A stretch of DNA of 11,972 nucleotides from VRUE01 sp046733275 (GCA_046733275.1 JBKPOW010000221.1:1-11972), one strand, 5' to 3'; numbered from the stretch's first letter, positions 1 to 7,250 are shown. Notes: generated from the sequence alone by a model not told the origin. Numbers and translations are program-made.

Positions 1-857
1 AGTGGCTGAAGATCGACTGGCGGCGCCACCTGCGCCGCGTCGAGCTGCCCGGCGCCGAGGTGAACTACGTCGAGATCGGCGAGGGCGAGCCGATCCTCTT
101 CGTCCACGGCCTGGCCGGCTGCTGGCAGAACTGGCTCGAGAACCTCCCCCACTTCGGCCGCACCCATCGGGCGATCGCCCTCGACCTGCCCGGCTTCGGA
201 GACAGCCCGATGCCCTCCTGGCCGATCGACATGCCCGCCTACGGGCGTCTGGTCCACGACTTCTGCGAGAAGCTCGGCATCGACCGGGTCGCGGCGCTGG
301 TCGGCAACTCGATGGGCGGCTTCGTCTCGACCGAGGCCGTGATCGAACGGCCCTCGCGCTTCGACAAGCTGGTGCTGGTCTCGGCGGCGGGGATCAGCTT
401 CGCCGAGGCGCAGGGGCGGCACCTGGAAGCGGGGCTGCGGCTCTTCGAAGCGAGCCTCCCCTTCATGGCCGGCCCGCGCCGCGCCTGGCTGCACCGCCCG
501 GCTGGCCGCAAGCTCGCCTTCGGCCGCGTCTTCCACTATCCCAACCGGGTGCGGCCGGAGCTGCTCAGGGAGCAGATCGAGCCCGGCCTGCAGAGCCCCG
601 GCTTTGGCGACGCGATCCGCGCAATCGGCGGCTACGACACGCGCCACCGCCTGCCCGAGATCGAAGTGCCGACGCTGGTCGTCTGGGGGATGAAGGACCG
701 CGTCGTGCCGGTCGAGGCGGCGATCGGCTACCACCGCCTGATCCCCCGCTCGCGCGTGGAGCTGTTCGAGCGCACCGGCCACGTGCCGCAGATGGAGCGC
801 CCGCAGCGCTTCAACGAGCTGGTCGACGCTTTCGTCGCCGGCGAGACCGCGCCCTGA
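1..857 (+). CDS. alpha/beta-fold hydrolase, 5' end outside the window
   Basis: A serine hydrolase of the alpha/beta fold; substrate not predictable. Counting from the GTG at 60, the oxyanion-hole motif FVHG is at residues 14-17, the nucleophile elbow GNSMGG at 82-87 (Ser84), the acid is probably Asp213 in WGMKDRVVP, and the base His241 in GHVPQMERP, so the triad is complete. The frame stays open from base 3 to base 60. The residues just before the GTG (LPGAEV) read like the usual first strand of such enzymes, and no Shine-Dalgarno precedes the GTG. I therefore treat the gene as starting upstream of the window rather than at 60. Its TGA (855-857) directly abuts the stop of convergent ilvD. It could be an esterase, epoxide hydrolase-like or C-C hydrolase-like member. 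The family is certain, the function is not. Confidence 0.88.
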   Translation, partial: WLKIDWRRHLRRVELPGAEVNYVEIGEGEPILFVHGLAGCWQNWLENLPHFGRTHRAIALDLPGFGDSPMPSWPIDMPAYGRLVHDFCEKLGIDRVAALVGNSMGGFVSTEAVIERPSRFDKLVLVSAAGISFAEAQGRHLEAGLRLFEASLPFMAGPRRAWLHRPAGRKLAFGRVFHYPNRVRPELLREQIEPGLQSPGFGDAIRAIGGYDTRHRLPEIEVPTLVVWGMKDRVVPVEAAIGYHRLIPRSRVELFERTGHVPQMERPQRFNELVDAFVAGETAP

Positions 858-862
858 TCAGG
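853..862. other. 10-bp palindrome holding two abutting convergent stop codons
   Basis: CCTGATCAGG is a perfect palindrome. Its left half contains the TGA of the hydrolase (855-857) and its right half the TGA of ilvD on the other strand (858-860). The two coding regions therefore meet with no spacer and no room for a conventional terminator. Confidence 0.8.
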
Positions 863-2549
863 TAACAGCGCCGAGCGAGGCTGAACTGACCCCGGCGGCG
901 TACTTGGCCATCACGCCGCTCTTCCAGAGCGGCGGCGGTGGCTCGTACTCGGCGACGCGCTTGGCGATCTCCTCGTCGGAGAGGTCGACGTCGAGGCGGC
1001 GGGCGCCGGCGTCGAAGGTGATCTCGTCGCCCTCGCGGATCGCGGCGATCGGGCCGCCCTTGACCGCCTCGGGGGCGACGTGGCCCGCCATCAGGCCGCG
1101 GGTGGCGCCGGAGAAGCGCCCGTCGGTCAGCAGCGCCACCTCCTCGCCGAGGCCCTCGCCGACGATCGCGGCGGTCACCTGCAGCATCTCGCGCATGCCA
1201 GGCCCCCCCGCGGGACCCTCGTTGCGGATGACGACGATGTCGCCCGGGCGGATCGCCTGGTCCTTGACCGCGCGGAAGCACTCCTCTTCGGACTCGAAGA
1301 CTCGCGCCGGCCCGACCTGGCGGGTGCGCTCGGTGCCGGCAAGCTTGACCACGGCGCCTTCGGGAGCGAGGTTGCCGCGCAGGATCGCCAGGCCCCCCTC
1401 CTGCTTCAGCGGGTCGGCGAGCGGCCGCACGACTTCCTGGCCGGCGGCCTCCTCCGCCGCCTCGGCCTCTTCGCCGATCGTCCGCCCGCTGACCGTGATC
1501 TCGTCCTCGTGCAGCTTGCCCGCCTCGGCCAGCCGGTTGAGGACCAGGGGCACCCCGCCGGCCGCATAGAGGTCGGTGGCGACGAAGCGCCCCCCGGGCT
1601 TGAGGTCGGCGAGCAGCGGGGTCTGGCGCGAGATCCGCTCGAAGTCGTCGATGCTCAGCTCGATTCCGGCCTCGCGGGCGACGGCGAGCAAGTGGAGGAC
1701 GACGTTGGTCGAGCCGCCGGTGGTGCAGGCGCAGGCGATCGCGTTCTCCAGCGACTCGCGGGTGATCACCCGGCTCGGTCGCAGGTCCTCGCTCAGCACC
1801 CGCATCGCCATCTCGCCGATCCGCTCGGCGACCGTGCCCTTCTCCTCGTCTTCGGCCGGGACCATCGCCGAGCCGCCGGGACTGATCCCAAGCGCCTCGA
1901 AGGCGCAGGCCATGGTGTTGGCGGTGAACTGGCCACCGCAGGCGCCGGCGCCCGGGCTGGCGACGCCCTCGAGCTCGTGCAGTTCCTCGTCGCTCATGTC
2001 GCCGGCCGCATGGGCGCCGATCGCCTCGAAGACGTCGAGGATGGTCACGTCGCGCCCGTGCCAGCGACCGGGTGCGATCGAGCCGCCGTAGAGCATCAGC
2101 GAGGGAACGTCGAGCCGGGCTAGTGCCATTACGCAGCCCGGCAGCGTCTTGTCGCAGGCCGAGAGGGCGACGATCGCGTCGAACTGGTAGCCGCGTGCGG
2201 TCAGCTCGATCGAGTCGGCGATCACCTCGCGGCTGACCAGCGAGGCCTTCATCCCCTGGGTACCCATCGTCACCCCGTCGGAGATGGCGATGGTGTTGAA
2301 CTCCATCGGAGTGCCGCCGGCCGCGCGCACGCCCTCTTTGATGTGCTCGGCGAGGCCGCGCAGGTGGAAGTTGCACGGCATCGCCTCGATCCAGGTGTTG
2401 GCGATGCCGATCGTCGGCCGGCTGAGCGCCTCGTCGTCGAAGCCGATCCCCTTCATGTAGGCGCGGGCATGGGCGCGGTCGGGCCCGTCGAAGACGACGC
2501 TGGATCGCGGGCGGGGGAGCTTGGTCGCGGTTGAGCCGTTCGTGCTCAT
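858..2549 (-). CDS. ilvD: dihydroxy-acid dehydratase
   Basis: Dehydrates 2,3-dihydroxy-isovalerate and 2,3-dihydroxy-3-methylvalerate to the 2-oxo acids, the third step shared by valine, isoleucine and (via 2-oxoisovalerate) leucine and pantothenate synthesis; cytoplasmic. The 563 residues are normal for the family. Signatures seen: CDKTLPG (132-138), GACGGQFTANTMA (202-214) and LLTDGRFSGATRG (473-485). Cys59, Cys132 and Cys204 sit where the iron-sulfur ligands of IlvD enzymes lie; three such cysteines are usual for the [2Fe-2S] type. Lys134 matches the carbamylated Mg ligand and Ser480 the proposed base. The ATG overlaps the TGA of thiD in an ATGA, so translation is probably coupled to thiD. 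Edd (phosphogluconate dehydratase) is the closest alternative, but length and motifs favour IlvD. Confidence 0.97.
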   Translation of the reverse strand: MSTNGSTATKLPRPRSSVVFDGPDRAHARAYMKGIGFDDEALSRPTIGIANTWIEAMPCNFHLRGLAEHIKEGVRAAGGTPMEFNTIAISDGVTMGTQGMKASLVSREVIADSIELTARGYQFDAIVALSACDKTLPGCVMALARLDVPSLMLYGGSIAPGRWHGRDVTILDVFEAIGAHAAGDMSDEELHELEGVASPGAGACGGQFTANTMACAFEALGISPGGSAMVPAEDEEKGTVAERIGEMAMRVLSEDLRPSRVITRESLENAIACACTTGGSTNVVLHLLAVAREAGIELSIDDFERISRQTPLLADLKPGGRFVATDLYAAGGVPLVLNRLAEAGKLHEDEITVSGRTIGEEAEAAEEAAGQEVVRPLADPLKQEGGLAILRGNLAPEGAVVKLAGTERTRQVGPARVFESEEECFRAVKDQAIRPGDIVVIRNEGPAGGPGMREMLQVTAAIVGEGLGEEVALLTDGRFSGATRGLMAGHVAPEAVKGGPIAAIREGDEITFDAGARRLDVDLSDEEIAKRVAEYEPPPPLWKSGVMAKYAAGVSSASLGAVT

Positions 2550-3349
2550 GGCTGAAATCTACCCGCCGTGCCCAGCACGTCGACTGGCCCGGCACCGCTG
2601 CCCAGCTCTCGCAGCCCTGCGGCGACTGCCTGGGCGGCGACGTTACGTGCTTCGCGAGCCGCTCGTAGCGGAGTGTCACCACGGGCGAGGAAAGCGGCGA
2701 GCGCGGACGAATGCGTGCAACCGGACCCATGCGAGGCGCCGTCCGGGTGCCGGTCCCCCTCGATCACGGCCGCGTCGCCGCCGTCGTAGAAGATGTCGGC
2801 CATCCGCTCGCTGTGGCCGCCGGTGACGACCACCGCTCCGGGACCCAGCGCCAGCACCTCGCGCGCCAGGTCCTCCTGCGAGTCCGCTGCCCCGGCGCCG
2901 GTCAGGGCGCGCGCCTCGGGAATGTTCGGCGTGACCACGGTCGCCAGCGGCAACAGCCGCTCGACCAGCGCCGTCCTCGCATCCTCGTCGAGCAGGATCG
3001 CGCCGCTCTCGGCAACCATGACCGGGTCGACCACCACCGGCGCCTCGGCGACCAGGCCCAGGGCCTCGACCACGGCGTGGACCGTCTCCGCCGTGCCCAG
3101 CATGCCGATCTTGACCGCGTCGACCCCGATGTCCTCGGCGACCGCACGCACCTGGGCGACGATGATCTCCGGCGAGATCGCCTCCACCGCGCTGACGCCG
3201 ACGGTGTTCTGCGCCGTGATCGCGGTGATCGCGGTCATCCCGTGCACGCCACAGGCGGCGAACGCCTTCAGGTCGGCCTGGATGCCTGCTCCTCCGCCGG
3301 AATCCGAGCCCGCGATCGACAGGACGGTTGGGATGCGTTTCTCGTTCAT
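2546..3349 (-). CDS. thiD: hydroxymethylpyrimidine / phosphomethylpyrimidine kinase
   Basis: Phosphorylates 4-amino-5-hydroxymethyl-2-methylpyrimidine and then its monophosphate, supplying the pyrimidine pyrophosphate for thiamine synthesis; ribokinase-like fold, cytoplasmic. Seen in 267 residues: the N-terminal GSDSGGGAGIQAD (14-26), DPVMVAESGAILL (108-120), TPNIPEA (140-146) and the anion-hole motif GSGCT (208-212) with Cys211 in the catalytic position. The family more often has GTGC there. The ATG is preceded by GGAGGAA at good spacing. It starts 12 bp after the dprA stop and overlaps ilvD by 4 bp, so it is probably transcribed with comM-dprA. There is no TPP-riboswitch-sized gap in front. 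A pyridoxal kinase of the same fold is a remote alternative. Confidence 0.95.
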   Translation of the reverse strand: MNEKRIPTVLSIAGSDSGGGAGIQADLKAFAACGVHGMTAITAITAQNTVGVSAVEAISPEIIVAQVRAVAEDIGVDAVKIGMLGTAETVHAVVEALGLVAEAPVVVDPVMVAESGAILLDEDARTALVERLLPLATVVTPNIPEARALTGAGAADSQEDLAREVLALGPGAVVVTGGHSERMADIFYDGGDAAVIEGDRHPDGASHGSGCTHSSALAAFLARGDTPLRAAREARNVAAQAVAAGLRELGSGAGPVDVLGTAGRFQP

Positions 3350-3361
3350 GGTTCCTCCAGC

Positions 3362-4489
3362 CTAGATATCGGACGGTGGCTTGAGCGTGGTGCGTGTGTA
3401 CACACCGACCAGGGAGCAGTTGACGTAGCCGAGCGACTCGAGGGCGGCGAGCGTCGCCGCGGCCTCGCCGCCGCTCAGACCGAGATCGGCGGCGACTGCA
3501 TCGCAGGTGTCGGCGCCCAGCTCGAGTGCCTCCAGGACGGCCTGCTGGGGCGGGTCCAACAAGGGTCCCGAGCGCTCGATCTGCCGGACGCCGGCGCCGA
3601 GCATCGCGTCGAGCACGTCTTGGGCGCCGCGCACCAGGCAGGCGCCGCCGGCGAGGAGGTTGTTGGGGCCGGCCGAGAGCCGCGACCCGACCGGGCCGGG
3701 GACGGCTCCGAGGTCGCGCCCGAGGTCGGTCGCCAGATCGGCAGTGATCAGCGAGCCCGAGCGCTCGGCCGCCTCGACCACGACCGTCATCCCCGAGAGC
3801 GCCGCCATGATCCGGTTACGGGCAGGGAAGGTCCAGCGCCAGGCGCCGCTGCCGGGCGGCAGCTCGGAGAGGAGCAAGCCGGTCTCGCCGATCCGCCGCC
3901 AGAGCGAGCGGTGCGCGGCCGGGTAGGCGACGTCGGCGCCGCAGCCGAGCACGGCGACGGTCACTCCGCCGTCGAGGGCACCGCGGTGGGCGCAGCCGTC
4001 GATGCCGAAGGCGAGGCCGCTGACCACGATCAGCCCGGCGCGTGCCAGCTCGCGACCGAGCTCGCGCGCGACCTCGCGGCCGTAGGTACTCGCCCGCCTC
4101 GCCCCCACCACCGTCACCGTCTCGTCTGGAATCACTCGCTGGAGCAGATCCGGATCGCCCCTCCCGATCAGGGCCCAGGGAGCATCGGCGGCGTCGCGCA
4201 GGCCGGCCGGGAAGAGCGGATCGTGCCAGCAGCAGCCCCAGCACGCCGCCTCCTCCAGCTCCCCGTACAGGCGTTCCTCCGGCACCGCGACGACCTGGGC
4301 CAGGATCTGCTCGGCGACCTGCGGCGCCGCCACGGCCGCCAGGTCCTCGTCGTCGAGGCGGAGCAGTTCGGGCGAGCGCTTGCCCGGCGCCCCGGCGGCG
4401 ATCTTCTCGATGTATGGCGCCAGTTGGGCAAGCAGCCGCGCCCGGCGCAGGCACTCGGGGCAGGCCCGCGGGTTGAATCGACTAATCAT
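3362..4489 (-). CDS. dprA: DNA-processing protein DprA
   Basis: Loads RecA onto incoming single-stranded DNA during transformation and is kept in many non-competent bacteria. The Rossmann-like core is clear: VVGARRASTYG (127-137), SGLAFGIDGCAHRGAL (157-172), VLGCGADVAYPAAH (180-193), FPARNRIMAALS (221-232) and SGSLITADLA (244-253). A helical C-terminal part from about 310 fits the DprA winged helix. The first ~95 residues are unusual: CPEC at 10-13 and CWGCC at 83-87, not the common helix-hairpin/SAM-like start. The ATG lies inside the end of comM (8-bp overlap) with GAGGAGGG just upstream, so start and coupling are well supported. 375 residues is normal length. Confidence 0.95.
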   Translation of the reverse strand: MISRFNPRACPECLRRARLLAQLAPYIEKIAAGAPGKRSPELLRLDDEDLAAVAAPQVAEQILAQVVAVPEERLYGELEEAACWGCCWHDPLFPAGLRDAADAPWALIGRGDPDLLQRVIPDETVTVVGARRASTYGREVARELGRELARAGLIVVSGLAFGIDGCAHRGALDGGVTVAVLGCGADVAYPAAHRSLWRRIGETGLLLSELPPGSGAWRWTFPARNRIMAALSGMTVVVEAAERSGSLITADLATDLGRDLGAVPGPVGSRLSAGPNNLLAGGACLVRGAQDVLDAMLGAGVRQIERSGPLLDPPQQAVLEALELGADTCDAVAADLGLSGGEAAATLAALESLGYVNCSLVGVYTRTTLKPPSDI

Positions 4490-5975
4490 GGTCCCTCCTC
4501 CTCAGTTGAAGCGCTTGGGCGATCTGGTCTCGTCCGATCGCGTCGGTGGCGGCGAGGTCGGCGATCGTGCGCGCCAGGCGCAGCACGCGGTCGTGGGCGC
4601 GAGCGCTGAGCCGGTGGCGGGTGTAGGACTCGGCGAGCAGCGACGCGGCCGCTTCGTCGAGGGTGCACTCACGCACCTCCGCGGGGGTCATCTCGGCGTT
4701 GCAGCGCCCCGCACCGAGGCGGGCTTCCTGCCGCTCCCGCGCCGCCCCGACTCGCTCGCGAATCTCGGCCGAGGGCTCGCCCGGCGGCCCGGCGATCTCG
4801 GCCGCGCTGGGCTGGCGGATGGCGACGAGGATGTCGAGCCGGTCGGCGAGCGCGCCGCTGAGGCGCCCCTGGTAGCGACGCACTTCGAGCGGCGCGCAGT
4901 TGCACTCGGGGTCGGCCTCGCCGCGGCCGCAGGGACACGGGTTGGAGGCGGCGACCAGCATGAAGCGGCAGGGCAGGCGGCGATTGCTGCCGGCGCGAGC
5001 GATGCGCACCGAGCCGCTCTCGAGCGGACCGCGCAGGGCCTCGAGCGTGTCGCGGCGGAACTCGCAGAGCTCGTCGAGGAAGAGCACGCCGCGGTGGGCG
5101 AGCGTGGCCTCGCCGGGGCCGAGTGGGTTGCCACCCCCGATCACGCCCGCGGGGCTGACCGAGTGGTGAGGTGCGCGAAACGGGCGACCGCCGAACCCCT
5201 CGCCGAGGCGCCCGCCAGCGCTGGCGATTCGCGCCACCTCGAGCGCCTCCTCGGTGCCGAGTGGCGGCAGGATCGAGGGCAGCCTGCTAGCCGCCAGCGA
5301 CTTGCCGGCCCCCGGCGGCCCGACCATCAACAGGCTGTGCCCTCCAGCGGCGGCAACCTCCAGCGCGTAGCGCAGGTGCGGCTGACCGCGCAGGTCGGCG
5401 AGGTCAGGCGCCCCCGGCGCGGCGGTCGACGGCAGGGTCAGCGGTCGCGGCCGTGGGGGTGCCCAGGCCCCCATCGCCAGGTCCACCACCTGGCCGAGGC
5501 TGTCCAGCGCGAGCACCTCGATCCGCGCGACGAGGGCCGCCTCGGCGGCGTTCTCACCTGGGACTGCGATCGCTTCCGCCCCCTGCCGCCGTGCTGCCTC
5601 GGCGATCGCCAAGACCCCCGGGATCGGCCGCACCGTCCCGTCGAGGGCCAGCTCGCCCGCCAGGGCCAGCCGCGGCAGGCGCTCCCACTCGAGCTGGCCG
5701 GAGGCCACCAACAGCGCCACCGCGATCGGCAGGTCGAGGCCGGGCCCTGCCTTGCGCAGGCTGGCCGGCGCAAGGTTGGCGACGATCCGCTGCAGGGGGA
5801 AGTCGAAGCCGCAGTTGGCAATCGCCGCCCGGACCCGCTCGCGTGCCTCCCGCACCGCCGCGTCGGGCAGGCCGACGAGGGAGAAGGCGGGCAGGCCGCG
5901 GTGCACGTCGACCTCGACCCGCACCGGGCGGGCGGCGATGCCGTCGAGGGTGAATGTCCGCGCCGTGGCGAGCAT
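4482..5975 (-). CDS. comM: ComM/YifB-type AAA+ ATPase (Mg-chelatase-like family)
   Basis: A hexameric AAA+ helicase family; in Vibrio cholerae ComM drives branch migration during natural transformation. Despite frequent 'magnesium chelatase' labels it is not a chlorophyll enzyme. Numbering from the ATG at 5975 (497 aa): LonC-like N-terminal domain with FSLVGLPDAAVREARERV (31-48), Walker A GPPGAGKS (219-226), RPFRAPHHSVS (264-274), Walker B LFLDEL (298-303), a cysteine knuckle CPC...CNC (Cys347, 349, 358, 360), and the SGALADRLDI arginine/sensor region (373-382). The frame can be opened at a GTG at 5996. I prefer 5975 because family proteins begin at this ML-(x)-LDG strand and AGGGTGG lies 5 bases before it. 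First gene of the comM-dprA-thiD-ilvD run. The Walker B box continues as LDELCEF, where Pro is commoner than Cys. Confidence 0.94.
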   Translation of the reverse strand: MLATARTFTLDGIAARPVRVEVDVHRGLPAFSLVGLPDAAVREARERVRAAIANCGFDFPLQRIVANLAPASLRKAGPGLDLPIAVALLVASGQLEWERLPRLALAGELALDGTVRPIPGVLAIAEAARRQGAEAIAVPGENAAEAALVARIEVLALDSLGQVVDLAMGAWAPPRPRPLTLPSTAAPGAPDLADLRGQPHLRYALEVAAAGGHSLLMVGPPGAGKSLAASRLPSILPPLGTEEALEVARIASAGGRLGEGFGGRPFRAPHHSVSPAGVIGGGNPLGPGEATLAHRGVLFLDELCEFRRDTLEALRGPLESGSVRIARAGSNRRLPCRFMLVAASNPCPCGRGEADPECNCAPLEVRRYQGRLSGALADRLDILVAIRQPSAAEIAGPPGEPSAEIRERVGAARERQEARLGAGRCNAEMTPAEVRECTLDEAAASLLAESYTRHRLSARAHDRVLRLARTIADLAATDAIGRDQIAQALQLRRRDHD

Positions 5976-6041
5976 TGCGGCCACCCTGGCGGGCACGAAT
6001 GCGCGGGTGGCGCGCAGCTTCTAAATCTTGTGGGCCAACTG

Positions 6042-6050
6042 TGTGGAAAA
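6042..6050 (-). promoter_or_regulatory. DnaA-box-like 9-mer in the comM/yraN divergent region
   Basis: The - strand reads TTTTCCACA, which fits the general DnaA-box consensus TTWTNCACA and is one base from the high-GC actinobacterial form TTGTCCACA. It lies in the only sizeable non-coding gap (5976-6086), inside an AT-rich patch (about 6018-6052) that would also suit a promoter for comM. I could not assign convincing -35/-10 boxes for comM. A single 9-mer may be chance. Confidence 0.3.
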
Positions 6051-6073
6051 AGGCATGCGGCGAGGCCGTCGCC

Positions 6074-6079
6074 TAGCTT
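6074..6079 (+). promoter_or_regulatory. possible -10 element for leaderless yraN
   Basis: TAGCTT fits the TAnnnT pattern of actinobacterial -10 boxes and ends 7 bases before the yraN ATG at 6087, so transcription would begin at or next to the start codon. No Shine-Dalgarno is visible before that ATG, which agrees with a leaderless mRNA. No good -35 is visible. Confidence 0.35.
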
Positions 6080-6086
6080 CGCCTCG

Positions 6087-6464
6087 ATGGCGAGCGCGCG
6101 GCAGCGGTTGGGGCAGGCGGCGGAGGACCTCGTCGACGCGCGACTCCGCGGCGCCGGCTGGGAGATCGTCGAGCGCAACGCCCGCACCCGCTACGGCGAG
6201 CTCGACCTCGTCGCGCTCGACCGCAGAACGCTGGTCTTCGTCGAGGTCAAGGCCGGCCGCGCCGGCTCCGCCTTCGGCCCCGAGCGACCGGTCCTCTCGG
6301 TCGACTTCCGCAAGCAGGCCCGCGTGCGCCGCCTCGCCACCGCCTGGATGAGCGAGCGACGCGAGCTGCCGCGCTACGCCGAGATCCGCTTCGACGCGAT
6401 CGGTGTCACCTATGACCAGGCGCGCCGCGTAATCGATTACGAGCACATACGCGGCGCCTTCTAG
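6087..6464 (+). CDS. yraN: YraN / UPF0102 family nuclease-fold protein
   Basis: Small conserved protein with a restriction-endonuclease-like fold; cellular role unresolved, often found beside rnhB, comM and dprA and suspected to act on DNA. 125 residues, the usual length. Seen: YGELDLVALD (36-45) and FVEVKAG (51-57), giving the nuclease-style constellation Glu38, Asp40, Glu53, Lys55; KQARVRRLA (76-84); FDAIGV (102-107); and the typical family ending HIRGAF. The frame is open far upstream across the antisense of comM, but similarity begins only at the ATG at 6087. It is the only + strand gene between rnhB and comM, divergent from comM and convergent with rnhB (9 bp between stops). The orientation is unusual for this cluster. 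Confidence 0.93.
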   Translation: MASARQRLGQAAEDLVDARLRGAGWEIVERNARTRYGELDLVALDRRTLVFVEVKAGRAGSAFGPERPVLSVDFRKQARVRRLATAWMSERRELPRYAEIRFDAIGVTYDQARRVIDYEHIRGAF

Positions 6465-6468
6465 GCGC
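6454..6468. terminator. small inverted repeat at the yraN/rnhB convergence
   Basis: GCGCCT and AGGCGC form a perfect 6-bp stem around a 3-base TCT loop, spanning the yraN stop codon and ending 5 bp before the rnhB stop. It could act as a weak bidirectional end signal. No T-tract follows beyond TT, so canonical intrinsic termination is doubtful. Confidence 0.25.
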
Positions 6469-6473
6469 TTGGC

Positions 6474-7250
6474 TCAGCCGGCCAGCTCGAGCTGGCTGTA
6501 TGCCACCGATTGGAACGAACGGCGGTGCAGGGGTGAGATGCCGATCCGTTCGATCGCGGCGCGGTGCTCGGGAGTCGAGTAGCCGACGTGCTCGTCGAAG
6601 CCCCAGCCTGGATGGCGGCCCGCCACGCCCTGCATGTAGCGGTCGCGGGTGACCTTGGCGATCACCGAGGCGGCGGCGATCGCCGCGCTCGTCCCGTCCC
6701 CCTCGATCACCGCGCGGTGCGGCACCGCGCACTCACGCAGCGAGAAACCGTCGACGAGGCAGGTCGCCTCGGCGCCGGGCGCGAGGCGTTCCAGCGCGCA
6801 CGACAGCGCTTCGATGTTGGTCACGTGCAGGCCACGGTCGTCGATGCCGCGTACGCAGCGGATGACGACGCTGACCCGGCTCGCCGCGCGCAGCACTGCC
6901 GGGTAGAGCTCCTCGCGCCGCTCCGGTTTCATCTGCTTCGAGTCGTGCAGACCGGCGAGGGCGCGACGATCGGAGCGCGAGAGCGTCTCGTAGTCGATCA
7001 GGACGGCGGCAGCGACCAGCGGCCCGGCGAGGGAGCCCCGTCCCGCCTCGTCGGCGCCGGCGACCTGGCGGCTGCCGAGGCCGCGGTCGAAGGCGAAGAG
7101 CCGGCGCGAGCGGGCGAGACGGCGCCTGTGGGCCTTCGAGCCGTTAGAAGAGGCCGATGCGGTCGAGCGGCCAGTAGGTGGCGAAGGCCTTGCCGATGAT
7201 CCAGTCTCGGGGGACGGGCCCCCAGAAGCGGCTGTCGTCGCTTGCCCCAC
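6474..7250 (-). CDS. rnhB: ribonuclease HII
   Basis: Cuts the RNA strand of RNA-DNA hybrids and single ribonucleotides in DNA; Mn/Mg dependent, cytoplasmic. Numbering from the GTG at 7250 (258 aa): GADEAGRGSLAGPLVAAAV at 65-83 with Asp67 and Glu68, DSKQM (103-107), LVDGF with Asp167, AAASVIAKVTRDRYM with Asp203, and HRRSFQSVA (242-250). The DEDD catalytic set is complete. The start is a problem. Conserved sequence begins near residue 50 (RLFAFDR), yet the only ATG/GTG/TTG codon in frame before it is the GTG at 7250. That codon lies 107 bp inside lepB within its GDNRG motif, with no clear ribosome site. The extra ~48 residues are S/P/R-rich and look like an alternative-frame readout of lepB. 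Gene identity is certain; the true start is not. Confidence 0.93.
   Translation of the reverse strand: MGQATTAASGGPSPETGSSARPSPPTGRSTASASSNGSKAHRRRLARSRRLFAFDRGLGSRQVAGADEAGRGSLAGPLVAAAVLIDYETLSRSDRRALAGLHDSKQMKPERREELYPAVLRAASRVSVVIRCVRGIDDRGLHVTNIEALSCALERLAPGAEATCLVDGFSLRECAVPHRAVIEGDGTSAAIAAASVIAKVTRDRYMQGVAGRHPGWGFDEHVGYSTPEHRAAIERIGISPLHRRSFQSVAYSQLELAG

Noticed and set aside
2..865. 287-codon + strand frame overlapping the alpha/beta hydrolase
   Set aside because: Runs in another frame, Pro/Arg-rich; the hydrolase frame holds all catalytic motifs.
811..2730. 639-codon - strand frame over ilvD
   Set aside because: Out-of-frame copy of ilvD, extremely Arg-rich, with no family motif; ilvD in the proper frame has complete signatures.
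2711..4609. 632-codon + strand frame opposite thiD and dprA
   Set aside because: Antisense shadow rich in Arg, Gly, Asp and His; both genes beneath it are unmistakable.
4482..5975. Reading comM as magnesium chelatase subunit of chlorophyll synthesis
   Set aside because: The LonC-like N-terminal domain, length near 500 residues and the neighbouring dprA fit ComM/YifB. BchI/ChlI proteins are shorter and lack that domain.
5438..6187. 249-codon - strand frame spanning the comM start and the comM/yraN gap
   Set aside because: Ser/Arg/Cys-rich shadow of comM in another frame, with no family resemblance, so it does not fill the divergent gap.
4380..6464. 694-codon open frame on the + strand running across antisense comM into yraN
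   Set aside because: The part before 6087 mirrors comM and has shadow composition (R/G/A/Q-rich, no recognisable motifs). Only the last 125 codons are a gene. Long antisense frames are expected at this GC content.
6453..6470. Strong intrinsic terminator between yraN and rnhB
   Set aside because: Only a 6-bp stem with a 3-base loop and two T after it; kept as a low-confidence feature only.
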